A stretch of DNA of 7,508 nucleotides from Zoogloea sp. (GTDB taxonomy: Bacteria; Pseudomonadota; Gammaproteobacteria; Burkholderiales; Rhodocyclaceae). The number at the start of each line of letters is the position of its first letter. Position 1 is the stretch's first letter. Under the pieces are notes generated by a model that searched no databases, was not told where the DNA came from, and saw only the letters and a program-made list of their open reading frames with translations. The stretch lies in NCBI GenBank assembly GCA_016790385.1, contig JAEUNV010000271.1:1-7508 (forward strand), read 5' to 3'. This document shows positions 1-6,721 of the stretch, piece by piece. Made by a program: the position numbers and the translations under genes.

Positions 1-85
1 GTCACCATCAGCCCGATCCCGACCTTCCCGGCCGTACATGCAGAGTGTCGGCAGAATTGACAGATTCGCTCAGAATTATTTGCAG

Positions 86-105
86 TTCATGACTATTGCC
101 ATGAA
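86..105. promoter_or_regulatory. Palindromic candidate operator upstream of the PEP-CTERM gene
   Basis: The sequence reads TTCATG, eight bases, CATGAA: a perfect inverted repeat with 6-bp arms and a 20-bp footprint. Its centre lies about 31 bp upstream of the -24 element of the candidate sigma-54 promoter, near -56 from the predicted transcription start. That suits a dimeric regulator, although enhancer-binding proteins for sigma-54 usually bind somewhat further upstream. A weaker inverted pair (TGTC at 46-49, GACA at 59-62) and two direct copies of CAGAATT (52-58 and 71-77) lie further upstream. The regulator is not known. The palindrome is seen directly; its role is inference. Confidence 0.35.
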
Positions 106-124
106 TTTTAACGAAAAATTGTTT

Positions 125-141
125 TTGGCGCGAATTATGCG
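125..141 (+). promoter_or_regulatory. Candidate sigma-54 (RpoN) -24/-12 promoter for the PEP-CTERM gene
   Basis: The element reads TTGGCGCG-AATT-ATGCG. The invariant GG (127-128) and GC (139-140) have exactly the required 10 bases between them. Against the consensus YTGGCACGrNNNTTGCW it differs at the A of CACG, the first T of TTGC and the last base. Transcription would start near 152, giving a leader of about 80 bases. The flanking DNA is AT-rich. A run at 112-124 resembles an IHF site only loosely. I see no convincing sigma-70 promoter: TTGACA occurs at 57-62 but has no -10 at suitable spacing. PEP-CTERM genes under RpoN and PrsK/PrsR are reported in floc-forming betaproteobacteria, which fits. 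Confidence 0.55.
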
Positions 142-220
142 TAGACCCTCAACATCGAGAAGTTTCGATTGACTGATCGATGTACAGATTTGGCGGTTGG
201 TTCTACCGTCAGCACCTAAT

Positions 221-225
221 AGGGG
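221..225 (+). promoter_or_regulatory. Ribosome binding site deciding the PEP-CTERM start
   Basis: AGGGG lies eight bases before the ATG at 234. The in-frame ATG at 180 has no such site and would add 18 residues in front of an otherwise normal signal peptide, so 234 is the better start. Confidence 0.7.
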
Positions 226-233
226 ATATTGCA

Positions 234-941
234 ATGGGCAAAACAACGGGAAAATTGATCAAGGCGGCTGCGTTCGCCGCGGTTCTGGGATTTGCGGGAC
301 AGGCCAGCGCGCTTACCTTCGCCAATGGCGGCTTCGAGGGTTACCTCGGAAACACCAATATCCATAACTCCGAAGTTCCGCCGGGTTGGACGACCACGAG
401 CGGTACGCCGGACACCTTCGATGGCAATACCAACTTCGCGAGCTACACCTGGGCACCCAGCAGCACGGGCGGCCAGTTCCTCCATGGCATCGGCTGGCAA
501 CCCACCTGGACCGAGAGCGCGCTGCAGATCGGCCTCACCGGGCTGGTCGTTGGTCAGGTGTATGAAATCTCCTTCGAGCAGAGCATTTCGCGCAGCATCT
601 GGTCCGAAACCGGCGGCTTCTGGCGCGTTGTCTTCGGCACGGAAAGCCACGACTCTGCGCACATGAACATTCCTGACTTTGGCGTGTTCCAGGGTTGGAC
701 CTGGCAAACCATGATGTTCACCGCCACCTCCACCGTCCAGACCCTGGAGGTGATCGCGTGGAGCGATACCGACGGCCTGCGCACCGACATCGGTATCGAC
801 AGCTTCTACCTGGGCGACCCCGGTGGCAACCCGAACAACCCGAACAATCCCAATCGGGTTCCGGAGCCTGCCTCCGCTGCGCTGGTCGGTCTGGCCATCA
901 CTGGCATGGCTGCCCTGCGTCGGCGTCGGAATGCCGCCTGA
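234..941 (+). CDS. PEP-CTERM sorting domain-containing secreted protein
   Basis: The 235-residue protein has an N-terminal signal peptide: basic start with KTTGK, hydrophobic core, likely cleavage after AQASA-type residues near 26. A mature domain of about 170 residues follows, then a linker of three NPN triplets (199-207). It ends in a PEP-CTERM tail: VPEP at 209-212, a hydrophobic segment, then RRRR. In this family the tail directs proteins to exosortase (EpsH/XrtA type), which processes them at the inner membrane for export to the surface or matrix. The mature part has no cysteine and about nine tryptophans. It opens with an NGGFE...PPGW pattern seen in beta-sandwich, carbohydrate-binding-like (DUF642 or CBM-like) secreted proteins, so matrix or polysaccharide association is plausible but unproven. 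No exosortase or exopolysaccharide gene is in the window. The gene is monocistronic, between a sigma-54-like promoter and a strong terminator. The PEP-CTERM call is firm; the domain's role is not. Confidence 0.92.
   Translation: MGKTTGKLIKAAAFAAVLGFAGQASALTFANGGFEGYLGNTNIHNSEVPPGWTTTSGTPDTFDGNTNFASYTWAPSSTGGQFLHGIGWQPTWTESALQIGLTGLVVGQVYEISFEQSISRSIWSETGGFWRVVFGTESHDSAHMNIPDFGVFQGWTWQTMMFTATSTVQTLEVIAWSDTDGLRTDIGIDSFYLGDPGGNPNNPNNPNRVPEPASAALVGLAITGMAALRRRRNAA
828..854 (+). repeat. Three tandem 9-bp units encoding an NPN linker
   Basis: The first two units are identical (AACCCGAAC) and the third is degenerate (AATCCCAAT). They encode NPN three times, just before the VPEP motif, as a flexible spacer between the globular domain and the membrane-sorting tail. 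Short identical units can gain or lose copies by slippage without breaking the frame. Confidence 0.8.
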
Positions 942-965
942 TTCCACGCGGAATCGGCCTGACTG

Positions 966-999
966 AAGCAACGGCGCCCCAGGGCGCCGTTGCTTTTTT
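966..999 (+). terminator. Rho-independent terminator after the PEP-CTERM gene
   Basis: A perfect GC-rich inverted repeat, GCAACGGCGCCC (968-979) and GGGCGCCGTTGC (982-993), is followed by six T residues (994-999). The AA at 966-967 can also pair with the first Ts. The innermost pairs must open to form a loop. It begins 24 bases after the stop codon and separates this gene from the kinase downstream. Confidence 0.93.
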
Positions 1000-1015
1000 G
1001 TCGGGTCGGTCGGAG

Positions 1016-1041
1016 CACGCTCCGCGCTGCAAGGATGCGTG
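1016..1041 (+). other. Weak hairpin with a GGA motif in its loop
   Basis: CACGC (1016-1020) pairs with GCGTG (1037-1041) around a 16-base loop that contains GCAAGGAT. It resembles the CsrA/RsmA consensus RUACARGGAUGU at nine of twelve positions, counting the whole aligned stretch 1027-1038. It matters only if transcription of the kinase starts upstream of it, and no promoter was recognised. Low confidence. Confidence 0.2.
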
Positions 1042-1098
1042 ATGAAGTTGTCGAACTCTCCCATTCCTGGCTCAAGTTGCCGCTTTGCCGAACCGTAG

Positions 1099-1140
1099 GC
1101 ACCCACAAGGATAGGTGGTGCGTGACGCAAAGGCGTCGTG
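1099..1140 (+). promoter_or_regulatory. Two hairpins in the kinase leader, the first with a CsrA-like loop
   Basis: The first hairpin pairs CCAC (1103-1106) with GTGG (1115-1118). It extends as GCA/TGC past a bulged C, with the eight-base loop AAGGATAG. The stretch ACAAGGAT (1105-1112) matches the core of the CsrA/RsmA consensus, with GGA in the loop as that family prefers. The second hairpin pairs GACGC (1124-1128) with GCGTC (1133-1137) around AAAG, and can lengthen to 8 bp with two wobble pairs. No T-tract follows, so neither is a terminator. Twelve bases further on lies the ribosome binding site GGAGAG, which itself contains GGA. I compared this with the GEMM c-di-GMP riboswitch because of a shared ACGCAAAG string, but the rest does not fit. 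Confidence 0.35.
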
Positions 1141-1151
1141 TCGGCAAATGC

Positions 1152-1157
1152 GGAGAG
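1152..1157 (+). promoter_or_regulatory. Ribosome binding site deciding the kinase start
   Basis: GGAGAG lies six bases before the ATG at 1164. The open frame extends upstream to 990, inside the preceding terminator, so the longer reading is not credible. An internal ATG at 1209 would remove part of the lead-in to the receiver domain and has no comparable site. Confidence 0.75.
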
Positions 1158-1163
1158 ATCAAG

Positions 1164-2894
1164 ATGGAAGTTGTGCAGGTCACCAACCCGATTGCCCCGG
1201 CGGCGGCGATGGCTGGCACGATCCTGGTGGTGGATGACTCGCGGATCAATCTCAAGGCGGTCAGTCGCATGCTCGAAGGACACTTCCGCGTGCTGACGGC
1301 GGAATCCGGCGTGGCGGCCCTCGCGATTGCAGCGCAGTCTCCGCCGCCCGACCTGATCCTGCTCGACGTGATGATGCCCGAGATGGATGGCTACGAAGTG
1401 ATGGAGCGCCTGCGTGCCCGCGACGCCACCCGGGCCATTCCGGTGATCTTCGTGACGGCCCGGGTGACCGATGAGGATGAACAGCACGGTCTGTCCCTCG
1501 GCGCTGCCGACTACATCACCAAACCCTTCAGTCCGGCCATCCTGCTGGCGCGCATCCGTAATCACCTGCAACTGAAACGCGCCCAGGACGCCCTGCGTGA
1601 CCACAACGCCAACCTGGAAGCCAGCGTCACCGAGCGGACCGCGGCCCTGCGCGCGGTGCTCGACAGCGCCGACCAGCTCATCGCCATGATCAGCCCCGAG
1701 GGCGCCATCCTGGCCATCAACCGTATTGGGGCCGAACAGTTCCAGGCCACCCCCGCCAGGCTGAGCGGGCGCAATCTCTTCGACCTCCTGCCCCCCGAAT
1801 TCGGTATCCCGGTTTCCGACCAGATCGCCGAGGTGATCCGCACCGACCACACCAGTGAAGTGGATGCGGCCTGGGACGATCGCATCTTCCACGTCACCGT
1901 CTATCCGGTGCCCGGCCTGCCCCTGCGGGTCGTGGTATACGCCAGCGACGTGACTGATCGGGTCGCGGCGGAGGCGGATCTGCGCAAGGAGCGCGAACAG
2001 CTGGCGGCCTCCCTGGCCCACCAGCGGGAACTGAACCGCAAGCTCGAAGAGGCCCAGAACCAGCTTCTCCAGTCGGAGAAGATGGCATCCCTGGGGCAGC
2101 TCGCCGCGGGTGTCGCCCACGAACTCAACAATCCCATCGGCTTTGTCCGCTCCAACGTGAGCACGCTGGAAGGCTACCTGGGTGGTATTTTCGAGATCAT
2201 CGCCGCCTATGACGAGCATGCCGCCGCCGCCCTCTCCCCCGAAGCCGCCGCCGCCCTCGTCGACCTGAAGCGCAAGAAGGACTTCGATTTCCTGCGTGAA
2301 GACATCTTTCAGCTCCTGGCCGAATCGAAGGACGGACTTTTCCGGGTCCAGGAGATCGTGCAGAACCTGAAGGATTTTTCCCGCGTCGGCGAGGCCGGCT
2401 GGGGCTGGGCCGACATTCACGCCTGCATCGACTCGACCCTCAACATCATCTGGAACGAACTCAAGTACAAGTGCACCGTGGTCAAGCACTACGACCCCAC
2501 CCTGCCCCAGGTGTGCTGTATCGCCTCCCAGCTCAATCAGGTGTTCATGAACCTGCTGGTCAATGCCGGCCACGCCATTGTCGACAAGGGCGAGATCACC
2601 ATTGCCACCCGCCATGGGCCCGACGGTGTGGCTCAAATCGTCATCAGCGATACCGGTGTTGGCATCCCCGATGAGAACCTGCCCCACCTCTTCGAGCCCT
2701 TCTTCACCACCAAGCCCGTCGGCAAGGGCACCGGTCTCGGGCTCTCCATCGCCTACGGCATCATCGGCAGGCATCACGGCAGCATCGACGTGCACAGCGT
2801 GGTGGGGCGGGGCACCACCTTTACCGTGAATCTGCCCATCTCACGGGTGGAGGAGGGCAGTGCCGAGGCAGCACCCCTGACCGCCGTGCATTGA
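1164..2894 (+). CDS. Receiver-PAS-histidine kinase fusion (hybrid sensor kinase)
   Basis: The 576-residue protein has no signal peptide or membrane segment, so it should be a cytoplasmic signalling kinase. Residues 18-138 are a CheY-like receiver: acidic pair D24/D25, phosphoacceptor D68 in [11 protein letters not shown], switch T98, and K120 in TKPF. A short helical linker follows, then a PAS domain (about 162-268) of unknown ligand and a coiled coil (about 270-312). The dimerisation/phosphoacceptor region carries H319 in the HELNNP motif. The catalytic ATPase domain has an N-box (463-472, N467), a G1 box DTGVGIP from D496, an F-box LFEPFF and a G2 box GKGTGLGL from G520. All residues needed for autophosphorylation and phosphotransfer appear intact. 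There is no DNA-binding or GGDEF output and no second receiver. A kinase with its receiver at the N-terminus may be controlled by phosphorylation from another kinase, or may transfer phosphate within the protein. The cognate partner is not in the window. Transcription is separated from the PEP-CTERM gene by a terminator. Confidence 0.93.
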   Translation: MEVVQVTNPIAPAAAMAGTILVVDDSRINLKAVSRMLEGHFRVLTAESGVAALAIAAQSPPPDLILLDVMMPEMDGYEVMERLRARDATRAIPVIFVTARVTDEDEQHGLSLGAADYITKPFSPAILLARIRNHLQLKRAQDALRDHNANLEASVTERTAALRAVLDSADQLIAMISPEGAILAINRIGAEQFQATPARLSGRNLFDLLPPEFGIPVSDQIAEVIRTDHTSEVDAAWDDRIFHVTVYPVPGLPLRVVVYASDVTDRVAAEADLRKEREQLAASLAHQRELNRKLEEAQNQLLQSEKMASLGQLAAGVAHELNNPIGFVRSNVSTLEGYLGGIFEIIAAYDEHAAAALSPEAAAALVDLKRKKDFDFLREDIFQLLAESKDGLFRVQEIVQNLKDFSRVGEAGWGWADIHACIDSTLNIIWNELKYKCTVVKHYDPTLPQVCCIASQLNQVFMNLLVNAGHAIVDKGEITIATRHGPDGVAQIVISDTGVGIPDENLPHLFEPFFTTKPVGKGTGLGLSIAYGIIGRHHGSIDVHSVVGRGTTFTVNLPISRVEEGSAEAAPLTAVH

Positions 2895-2903
2895 GCGGGT
2901 CAG
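2877..2903. other. Hairpin spanning the two convergent stop codons
   Basis: CTGACCGC (2877-2884) pairs with GCGG-G-TCAG (2895-2903) through eight base pairs with one bulged G, around a ten-base loop. It contains the kinase stop codon in its loop and touches the methyltransferase stop. There is no T-tract on either side, so it is a poor intrinsic terminator. It could still act as a bidirectional mRNA end or a Rho-associated structure. Confidence 0.3.
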
Positions 2904-3820
2904 TCAGGTGCCTTGTAAACCAGCACCTTCAGCGCGCGCTCGTCCGACACATCGGCAAACGCCGGTGGGTTGGGCAGCCGTTGCATGAAGTGAAAGCCCG
3001 GTGCCTGCGCCGCCATCGCGTCCCGCAAAAAGGCCACGCCGAGCTTGGGCGAATTGAGGCAAAGCAGAGCATGCCCACCCGGTGCCACCAGGTCGGGCAG
3101 GCGGCGTATCAGGCGGGCGTAGTCCTTTTCGGCAATGAAACTGCCCTTCTGGTAGCTGGGCGGGTCGAGCAAGACCAGATCATAGGGGCCGCCACGGGTG
3201 ATCTTCCCCCACGAACTGAAAATGTCGTGGGGTAGAAAGCTCGCGCCGCCACCGAGGCCGTTGAGCTGATGGTTGCGCTTGCCGATGGCCAGGGCGCCAT
3301 CGCTCATATCCACGTTGATCACCTGCCTAGCGCCCGCCTGCAAGGCCACCACCGAGAAGGAACAGGTGTAGGCAAACAGGTTAAGCACCTTGAGCCCGGG
3401 GTGAGTCGTCCCCAGCGCGCGCACCCAGCGCCGGCCTTCCGCCATGTCGAGGAAGAATCCGTGGTTCAGCCCGCGCAGCAGATGTACCCGGAAGCTCGCG
3501 CCGTCCTCCGTCACCACATGGGGTTCCGGCACGCTGCCTGCCATCAGACGGGTCTCCGCGCGGGCTTCATGACGGTATTGATAAACCCAGTTCAAGGGGG
3601 CGTCCGGGTTGAGCTGCATCCACCGTGCCGTCAGGGCCGCGTGCAGCGCGGACAGTTCGGCCTCTGTGGCGGGTACGAAACTCGTCACCAGCCACACCGG
3701 CGGGTAGGCATCCAGCGTCCATTGCTCGCAGCCCGGGTACAGGCCGCCCCGGCCATGGAAAATCCGCCGGGCATCAACGGGCAGGGGCATCGTGGCAATG
3801 GCATCGAGAAGCGCTTGCAT
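2900..3820 (-). CDS. Class I SAM-dependent methyltransferase, RlmI/RlmK-like
   Basis: With the ATG at 3820 the protein has 306 residues. It has a lead-in domain, a GLNHGFFLDM segment (117-126) like the GxxxGxFLD motif of RlmI/RlmK enzymes, SAM motif I LNLFAYTCSFS (about 146-156), an acidic strand end NVDMS (169-173), and motif IV LDPPSY (about 218-223). This is the fold of enzymes that methylate 23S rRNA bases with SAM. The N-terminal PUA domain of RlmI is absent. By hand alignment from memory, the position of the RlmI catalytic cysteine is Asn here (LCLNSP), closer to RlmK, so a 5-methylcytosine reaction is less likely. The substrate is unassigned. A GTG at 3865 gives a longer frame, but the extra 15 codons use codons rare in this gene and both starts lack a clear ribosome site. 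The gene converges on the kinase (5 bases between stops) and diverges from mgtA. Confidence 0.85.
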   Translation of the reverse strand: MQALLDAIATMPLPVDARRIFHGRGGLYPGCEQWTLDAYPPVWLVTSFVPATEAELSALHAALTARWMQLNPDAPLNWVYQYRHEARAETRLMAGSVPEPHVVTEDGASFRVHLLRGLNHGFFLDMAEGRRWVRALGTTHPGLKVLNLFAYTCSFSVVALQAGARQVINVDMSDGALAIGKRNHQLNGLGGGASFLPHDIFSSWGKITRGGPYDLVLLDPPSYQKGSFIAEKDYARLIRRLPDLVAPGGHALLCLNSPKLGVAFLRDAMAAQAPGFHFMQRLPNPPAFADVSDERALKVLVYKAPD

Positions 3821-3851
3821 GGGCGACGGGGACGCGGGAGGAACGGCCCGC

Positions 3852-3860
3852 AATGTACCA
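3852..3860 (-). promoter_or_regulatory. Possible extended -10 element for the methyltransferase
   Basis: Read on the minus strand this is TGG-TACATT, fitting the TGn-TATAAT extended -10 pattern at four of six hexamer positions plus the TG. No good -35 is visible. If real, transcription would start near 3845. That lies downstream of the alternative GTG start at 3865 and would favour the ATG at 3820. Confidence 0.25.
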
Positions 3861-3967
3861 GACACCGGCCAGATGAGCCGGAGCGCGGGTTGAGGGCCGT
3901 GGGCTGATCCTGGTCAGATTGGCAGCCGTGGCTTCCGGTAGACTCGATTCACACCCGGGGCATTCCG
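3861..3967. other. Short divergent intergenic region between the methyltransferase gene and mgtA
   Basis: About 100 bases separate the two divergent genes. A TTGGCA (3919-3924) and a TAGACT (3939-3944) resemble promoter hexamers facing mgtA, but their 14-base spacing is too short to trust. GGGG at 3957-3960 lies seven bases before the mgtA ATG and can serve as a weak ribosome binding site. There is no room for a long Mg2+-sensing leader like that of enterobacterial mgtA, and I see no such structure. Confidence 0.35.
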
Positions 3968-6721
3968 ATGAAGCACTCGCTCTTGCGTTCCCACTTTGTT
4001 GCCCGCCTGCGGCGCAGGCGCGCCGCCCGGCACTTCCTGCGTCACTTCAGTTTCGAGCTGTTTCGCCACGCCCCCGTCAGCAAGGCGGTGCCACCCGATC
4101 TGGCCCATAGCCTCACGGCAGCAGCCACCGAGGCACCCGCCGATCTGCTCTCCCGCCTGCATGCCCATCCGGACGGACTCGACGCGCCCCAGGCGGCCCG
4201 CATCCGCCGCAGGAGCGGCGAGAACCGGGTGGTTCACGAGAAGCCGATGCCCGGCTGGCTGCATCTGTGGCATTGCTACATCGACCCCTTCAACCTCCTG
4301 CTTTCGCTCCTGGCGGCGGTTTCCTGGGCAACCGGCGATCACAAGGCCACCACGGTGATCGGCTGTATGGTGGTGCTGTCCACCCTGATCCGCTTTGTGC
4401 AGGAGCGGCGCTCGGGCCAGGCCGCCGACGCCTTGAAGGCCATGGTGGGCAGCAGGGCGACGGTGCTGCGGCGGGGCAGCGACAGTGCCGACGATGCTGC
4501 GCGTTACCTGGAAGTGGACGGCCGGGCACTGCGCAGCGTCGAGCTGCCCATCGCCGACCTGGTGCCCGGCGACATTGTGATGCTGTCGGCGGGCGATCTG
4601 GTCCCCGCCGACCTGCGCCTCTTGACCGCCAAGGATCTGTTCATTGGCCAGGCCGCGATGACCGGCGAGGCGCTGCCTGTCGAAAAATTTTCCACTGCCC
4701 GCGGCCCCGCACCGGCCAGCCCCCTCGACCTGGACACCATTGCCTTCATGGGCACCACGGTGCTCAGCGGCGCGGCCAGCGGCGTGGTCATCGGCACTGG
4801 CGCGCGCACCTATTTCGGCACCCTGGCGGAGCGGGTGAACGCGGTCGAGCCCGCGCCGTCGGCCTTCCAGGCGGGGGTCAATAAGGTGAGCTGGCTGTTG
4901 ATCCGCTTCATGGCGGTGATGACCCCGGTGGTCTTCCTGATCAACGGCTTCACCAAGGGCGACTGGCTGGAGGCCTTTCTGTTCAGCCTGTCGGTGGCCA
5001 TCGGCCTGACCCCCGAGATGCTGCCGATGGTCGTCACCTCCACCCTCGCCAAGGGGGCGGTGCTGTTGTCGCGCAAGAAGGTGATCGTCAAGCGCCTCGA
5101 TGCCATCCAGAATTTTGGCGCGATGGATGTGCTATGCACCGACAAGACCGGCACCCTCACCCAGGACCACATCGTCCTGCAACGCCATATCGACATCGAT
5201 GGCCAGGATTCGCTGCAAGTGCTCGAATATGCGTGGCTCAACAGCCATTACCAGACGGGTCTGAAAAACCTCCTGGATGTGGCGGTGCTGGCACGGGCGG
5301 ATGAACTGGCCGGCCGCGACCTGACCGGAAGCTATCGCAAGGTGGATGAGATTCCCTTCGACTTCCAGCGGCGCCGCATGTCGGTGGTGGTGGCGGGGCG
5401 GGGGGACGGCGACCTGCTGATCTGCAAGGGCGCGATAGAAGAGGTGATCGCGGCCTGCACCCAGGTGCGCCGGGGTGAATCGGTCGTTCCCCTGACGCCT
5501 GAACTGCTCGCCCACGTCCGGACGATCACCGACGCCATGAACGCCGATGGCCTGCGCGTGGTGGGGGTTGCCACCCGCCGCCTGCCGTCCGGGCGGGAGG
5601 GCTGCGGCGTTGCTGATGAGGCCGGCCTGACCCTTGCAGGCTACGTGGCTTTTCTCGACCCCCCCAAGGACAGTGCCGCCCCGGCCCTGGCGGCCCTGCG
5701 TGCCAATGGGGTGACGGTCAAGGTGTTGACCGGTGACAACGGCCTGGTGAGCGCCCGGGTGTGCCGGGAGGTGGGGCTGGCGGTGGGCGGCATGTTGCAG
5801 GGCGCCGACATCGCCCGCATGGACGACGCCGCCCTGGGGGGCGCGGTGGAAAGCACCACCGTCTTCGCCAAGCTCTCCCCCATCGACAAGGAGAGGGTTG
5901 TGCGAGCCCTGCGCGGCAAGGGGCATGTCGTCGGCTTCATGGGTGACGGCATCAACGATGCCCCGGCCCTGCACGCGGCCGACATTGGCATCTCGGTGGA
6001 TACGGCGGTGGACATCGCCAAGGAAGCCGCCGACATCATCCTGCTTGAAAAGAGCCTGATGGTGCTGGTGGATGGGGTGCGCGAAGGCCGCAAGACCTTC
6101 GCCAACATGCTCAAGTACATCCGCATGACGGCCAGCTCCAACTTCGGCAATGTCTTTTCCGTGCTCGTGGCCAGCGTCTTCCTGCCTTTCCTGCCCATGC
6201 TCCCCATGCACCTGCTGTTGCAGAACCTGCTCTACGACATCTCCCAGACCGGCATCCCGTTCGACAACGTGGACGAGGAGCTGCTGCGTGCGCCCCAGCA
6301 CTGGAATGTGGACGGCCTGGGGCGCTTCATGGCGTGCTTTGGCCCGGTCAGTTCGATCTTCGACCTGGTCACCTTCGGCTTGATGTGGTGGGTGTTTCAG
6401 GCCACCACCCCGGCCGCCCAGACGCTCTTCCAGTCGGGCTGGTTCGTTGAGGGGCTGCTGTCTCAGACGTTGATCGTGCACCTCATCCGTACCCGCAAGC
6501 GCCCCTTCCTCGAAAGTCGGGCATCCCTGCCGCTTGGCGCCCTCACCGGCGGTGCCATGCTCACCGGGCTCGCCATCACCCTGGGGCCGCTGGCCCCCTA
6601 CTTCCGGCTTCAGCCCCTGCCCGCGGCCTACTTTGGCTGGCTGGCGCTCATCCTGCTGGCCTACATGGTCCTCGTTCAGTGGATGAAGGGCTGGTACGCC
6701 CGGCACTTCGGGTGGCAGTGA
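3968..6721 (+). CDS. mgtA: Magnesium-translocating P-type ATPase MgtA
   Basis: The 917-residue protein matches the P-type ATPase class IIIB transporters that import Mg2+ across the inner membrane using ATP. They are usually about 900 residues long, so this copy is full length. An Arg-rich cytoplasmic N-terminus (1-95) precedes TM1 and TM2 (about 105-145). The actuator domain carries TGE at 232-234. TM3 and TM4 (about 305-358) include the PEMLP motif (349-353). The phosphorylation site is DKTGT with D392. The hinge GDGIND is at 659-664. The C-terminal bundle of membrane helices contains QNLLYD; N753 and D757 correspond to the TM6 residues implicated in Mg2+ handling in E. coli MgtA. All catalytic motifs are intact. 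The family is normally induced by low Mg2+ through PhoPQ or leader RNA, but neither is visible here. The last 74 bases overlap the tail of the convergent hydroxylase gene. Confidence 0.95.
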   Translation: MKHSLLRSHFVARLRRRRAARHFLRHFSFELFRHAPVSKAVPPDLAHSLTAAATEAPADLLSRLHAHPDGLDAPQAARIRRRSGENRVVHEKPMPGWLHLWHCYIDPFNLLLSLLAAVSWATGDHKATTVIGCMVVLSTLIRFVQERRSGQAADALKAMVGSRATVLRRGSDSADDAARYLEVDGRALRSVELPIADLVPGDIVMLSAGDLVPADLRLLTAKDLFIGQAAMTGEALPVEKFSTARGPAPASPLDLDTIAFMGTTVLSGAASGVVIGTGARTYFGTLAERVNAVEPAPSAFQAGVNKVSWLLIRFMAVMTPVVFLINGFTKGDWLEAFLFSLSVAIGLTPEMLPMVVTSTLAKGAVLLSRKKVIVKRLDAIQNFGAMDVLCTDKTGTLTQDHIVLQRHIDIDGQDSLQVLEYAWLNSHYQTGLKNLLDVAVLARADELAGRDLTGSYRKVDEIPFDFQRRRMSVVVAGRGDGDLLICKGAIEEVIAACTQVRRGESVVPLTPELLAHVRTITDAMNADGLRVVGVATRRLPSGREGCGVADEAGLTLAGYVAFLDPPKDSAAPALAALRANGVTVKVLTGDNGLVSARVCREVGLAVGGMLQGADIARMDDAALGGAVESTTVFAKLSPIDKERVVRALRGKGHVVGFMGDGINDAPALHAADIGISVDTAVDIAKEAADIILLEKSLMVLVDGVREGRKTFANMLKYIRMTASSNFGNVFSVLVASVFLPFLPMLPMHLLLQNLLYDISQTGIPFDNVDEELLRAPQHWNVDGLGRFMACFGPVSSIFDLVTFGLMWWVFQATTPAAQTLFQSGWFVEGLLSQTLIVHLIRTRKRPFLESRASLPLGALTGGAMLTGLAITLGPLAPYFRLQPLPAAYFGWLALILLAYMVLVQWMKGWYARHFGWQ

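Noticed and set aside
1..60. Short open frames at the left edge that might be the end of an upstream gene
   Set aside because: Forward and reverse frames are open for under 20 codons in places, but none shows a recognisable C-terminus or start signal, so no gene can be supported.
57..85. TTGACA as a sigma-70 -35 element for the PEP-CTERM gene
   Set aside because: No acceptable -10 hexamer lies 16-18 bases downstream.
1069..1080. A second sigma-54-like element (CTGGC...TTGCC) before the kinase
   Set aside because: The GG and GC elements have only eight bases between them instead of ten, which sigma-54 does not tolerate.
1121..1140. GEMM-type c-di-GMP riboswitch, suggested by ACGCAAAG before the kinase
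   Set aside because: The shared string lies in a simple hairpin. The tetraloop-receptor arrangement and second stem of GEMM RNAs are not found.
216..2795. An 859-codon open frame on the minus strand opposite the PEP-CTERM gene and the kinase
   Set aside because: It runs through a strong terminator and two well-supported genes, has no recognisable domain, and is Gly/His/Asp-rich in the way expected from antisense of GC-biased codons.
5132..6706. A 524-codon minus-strand frame opposite mgtA
   Set aside because: It is complementary to conserved mgtA catalytic and membrane segments and shows His/Gln/Gly-rich antisense composition with no motif.
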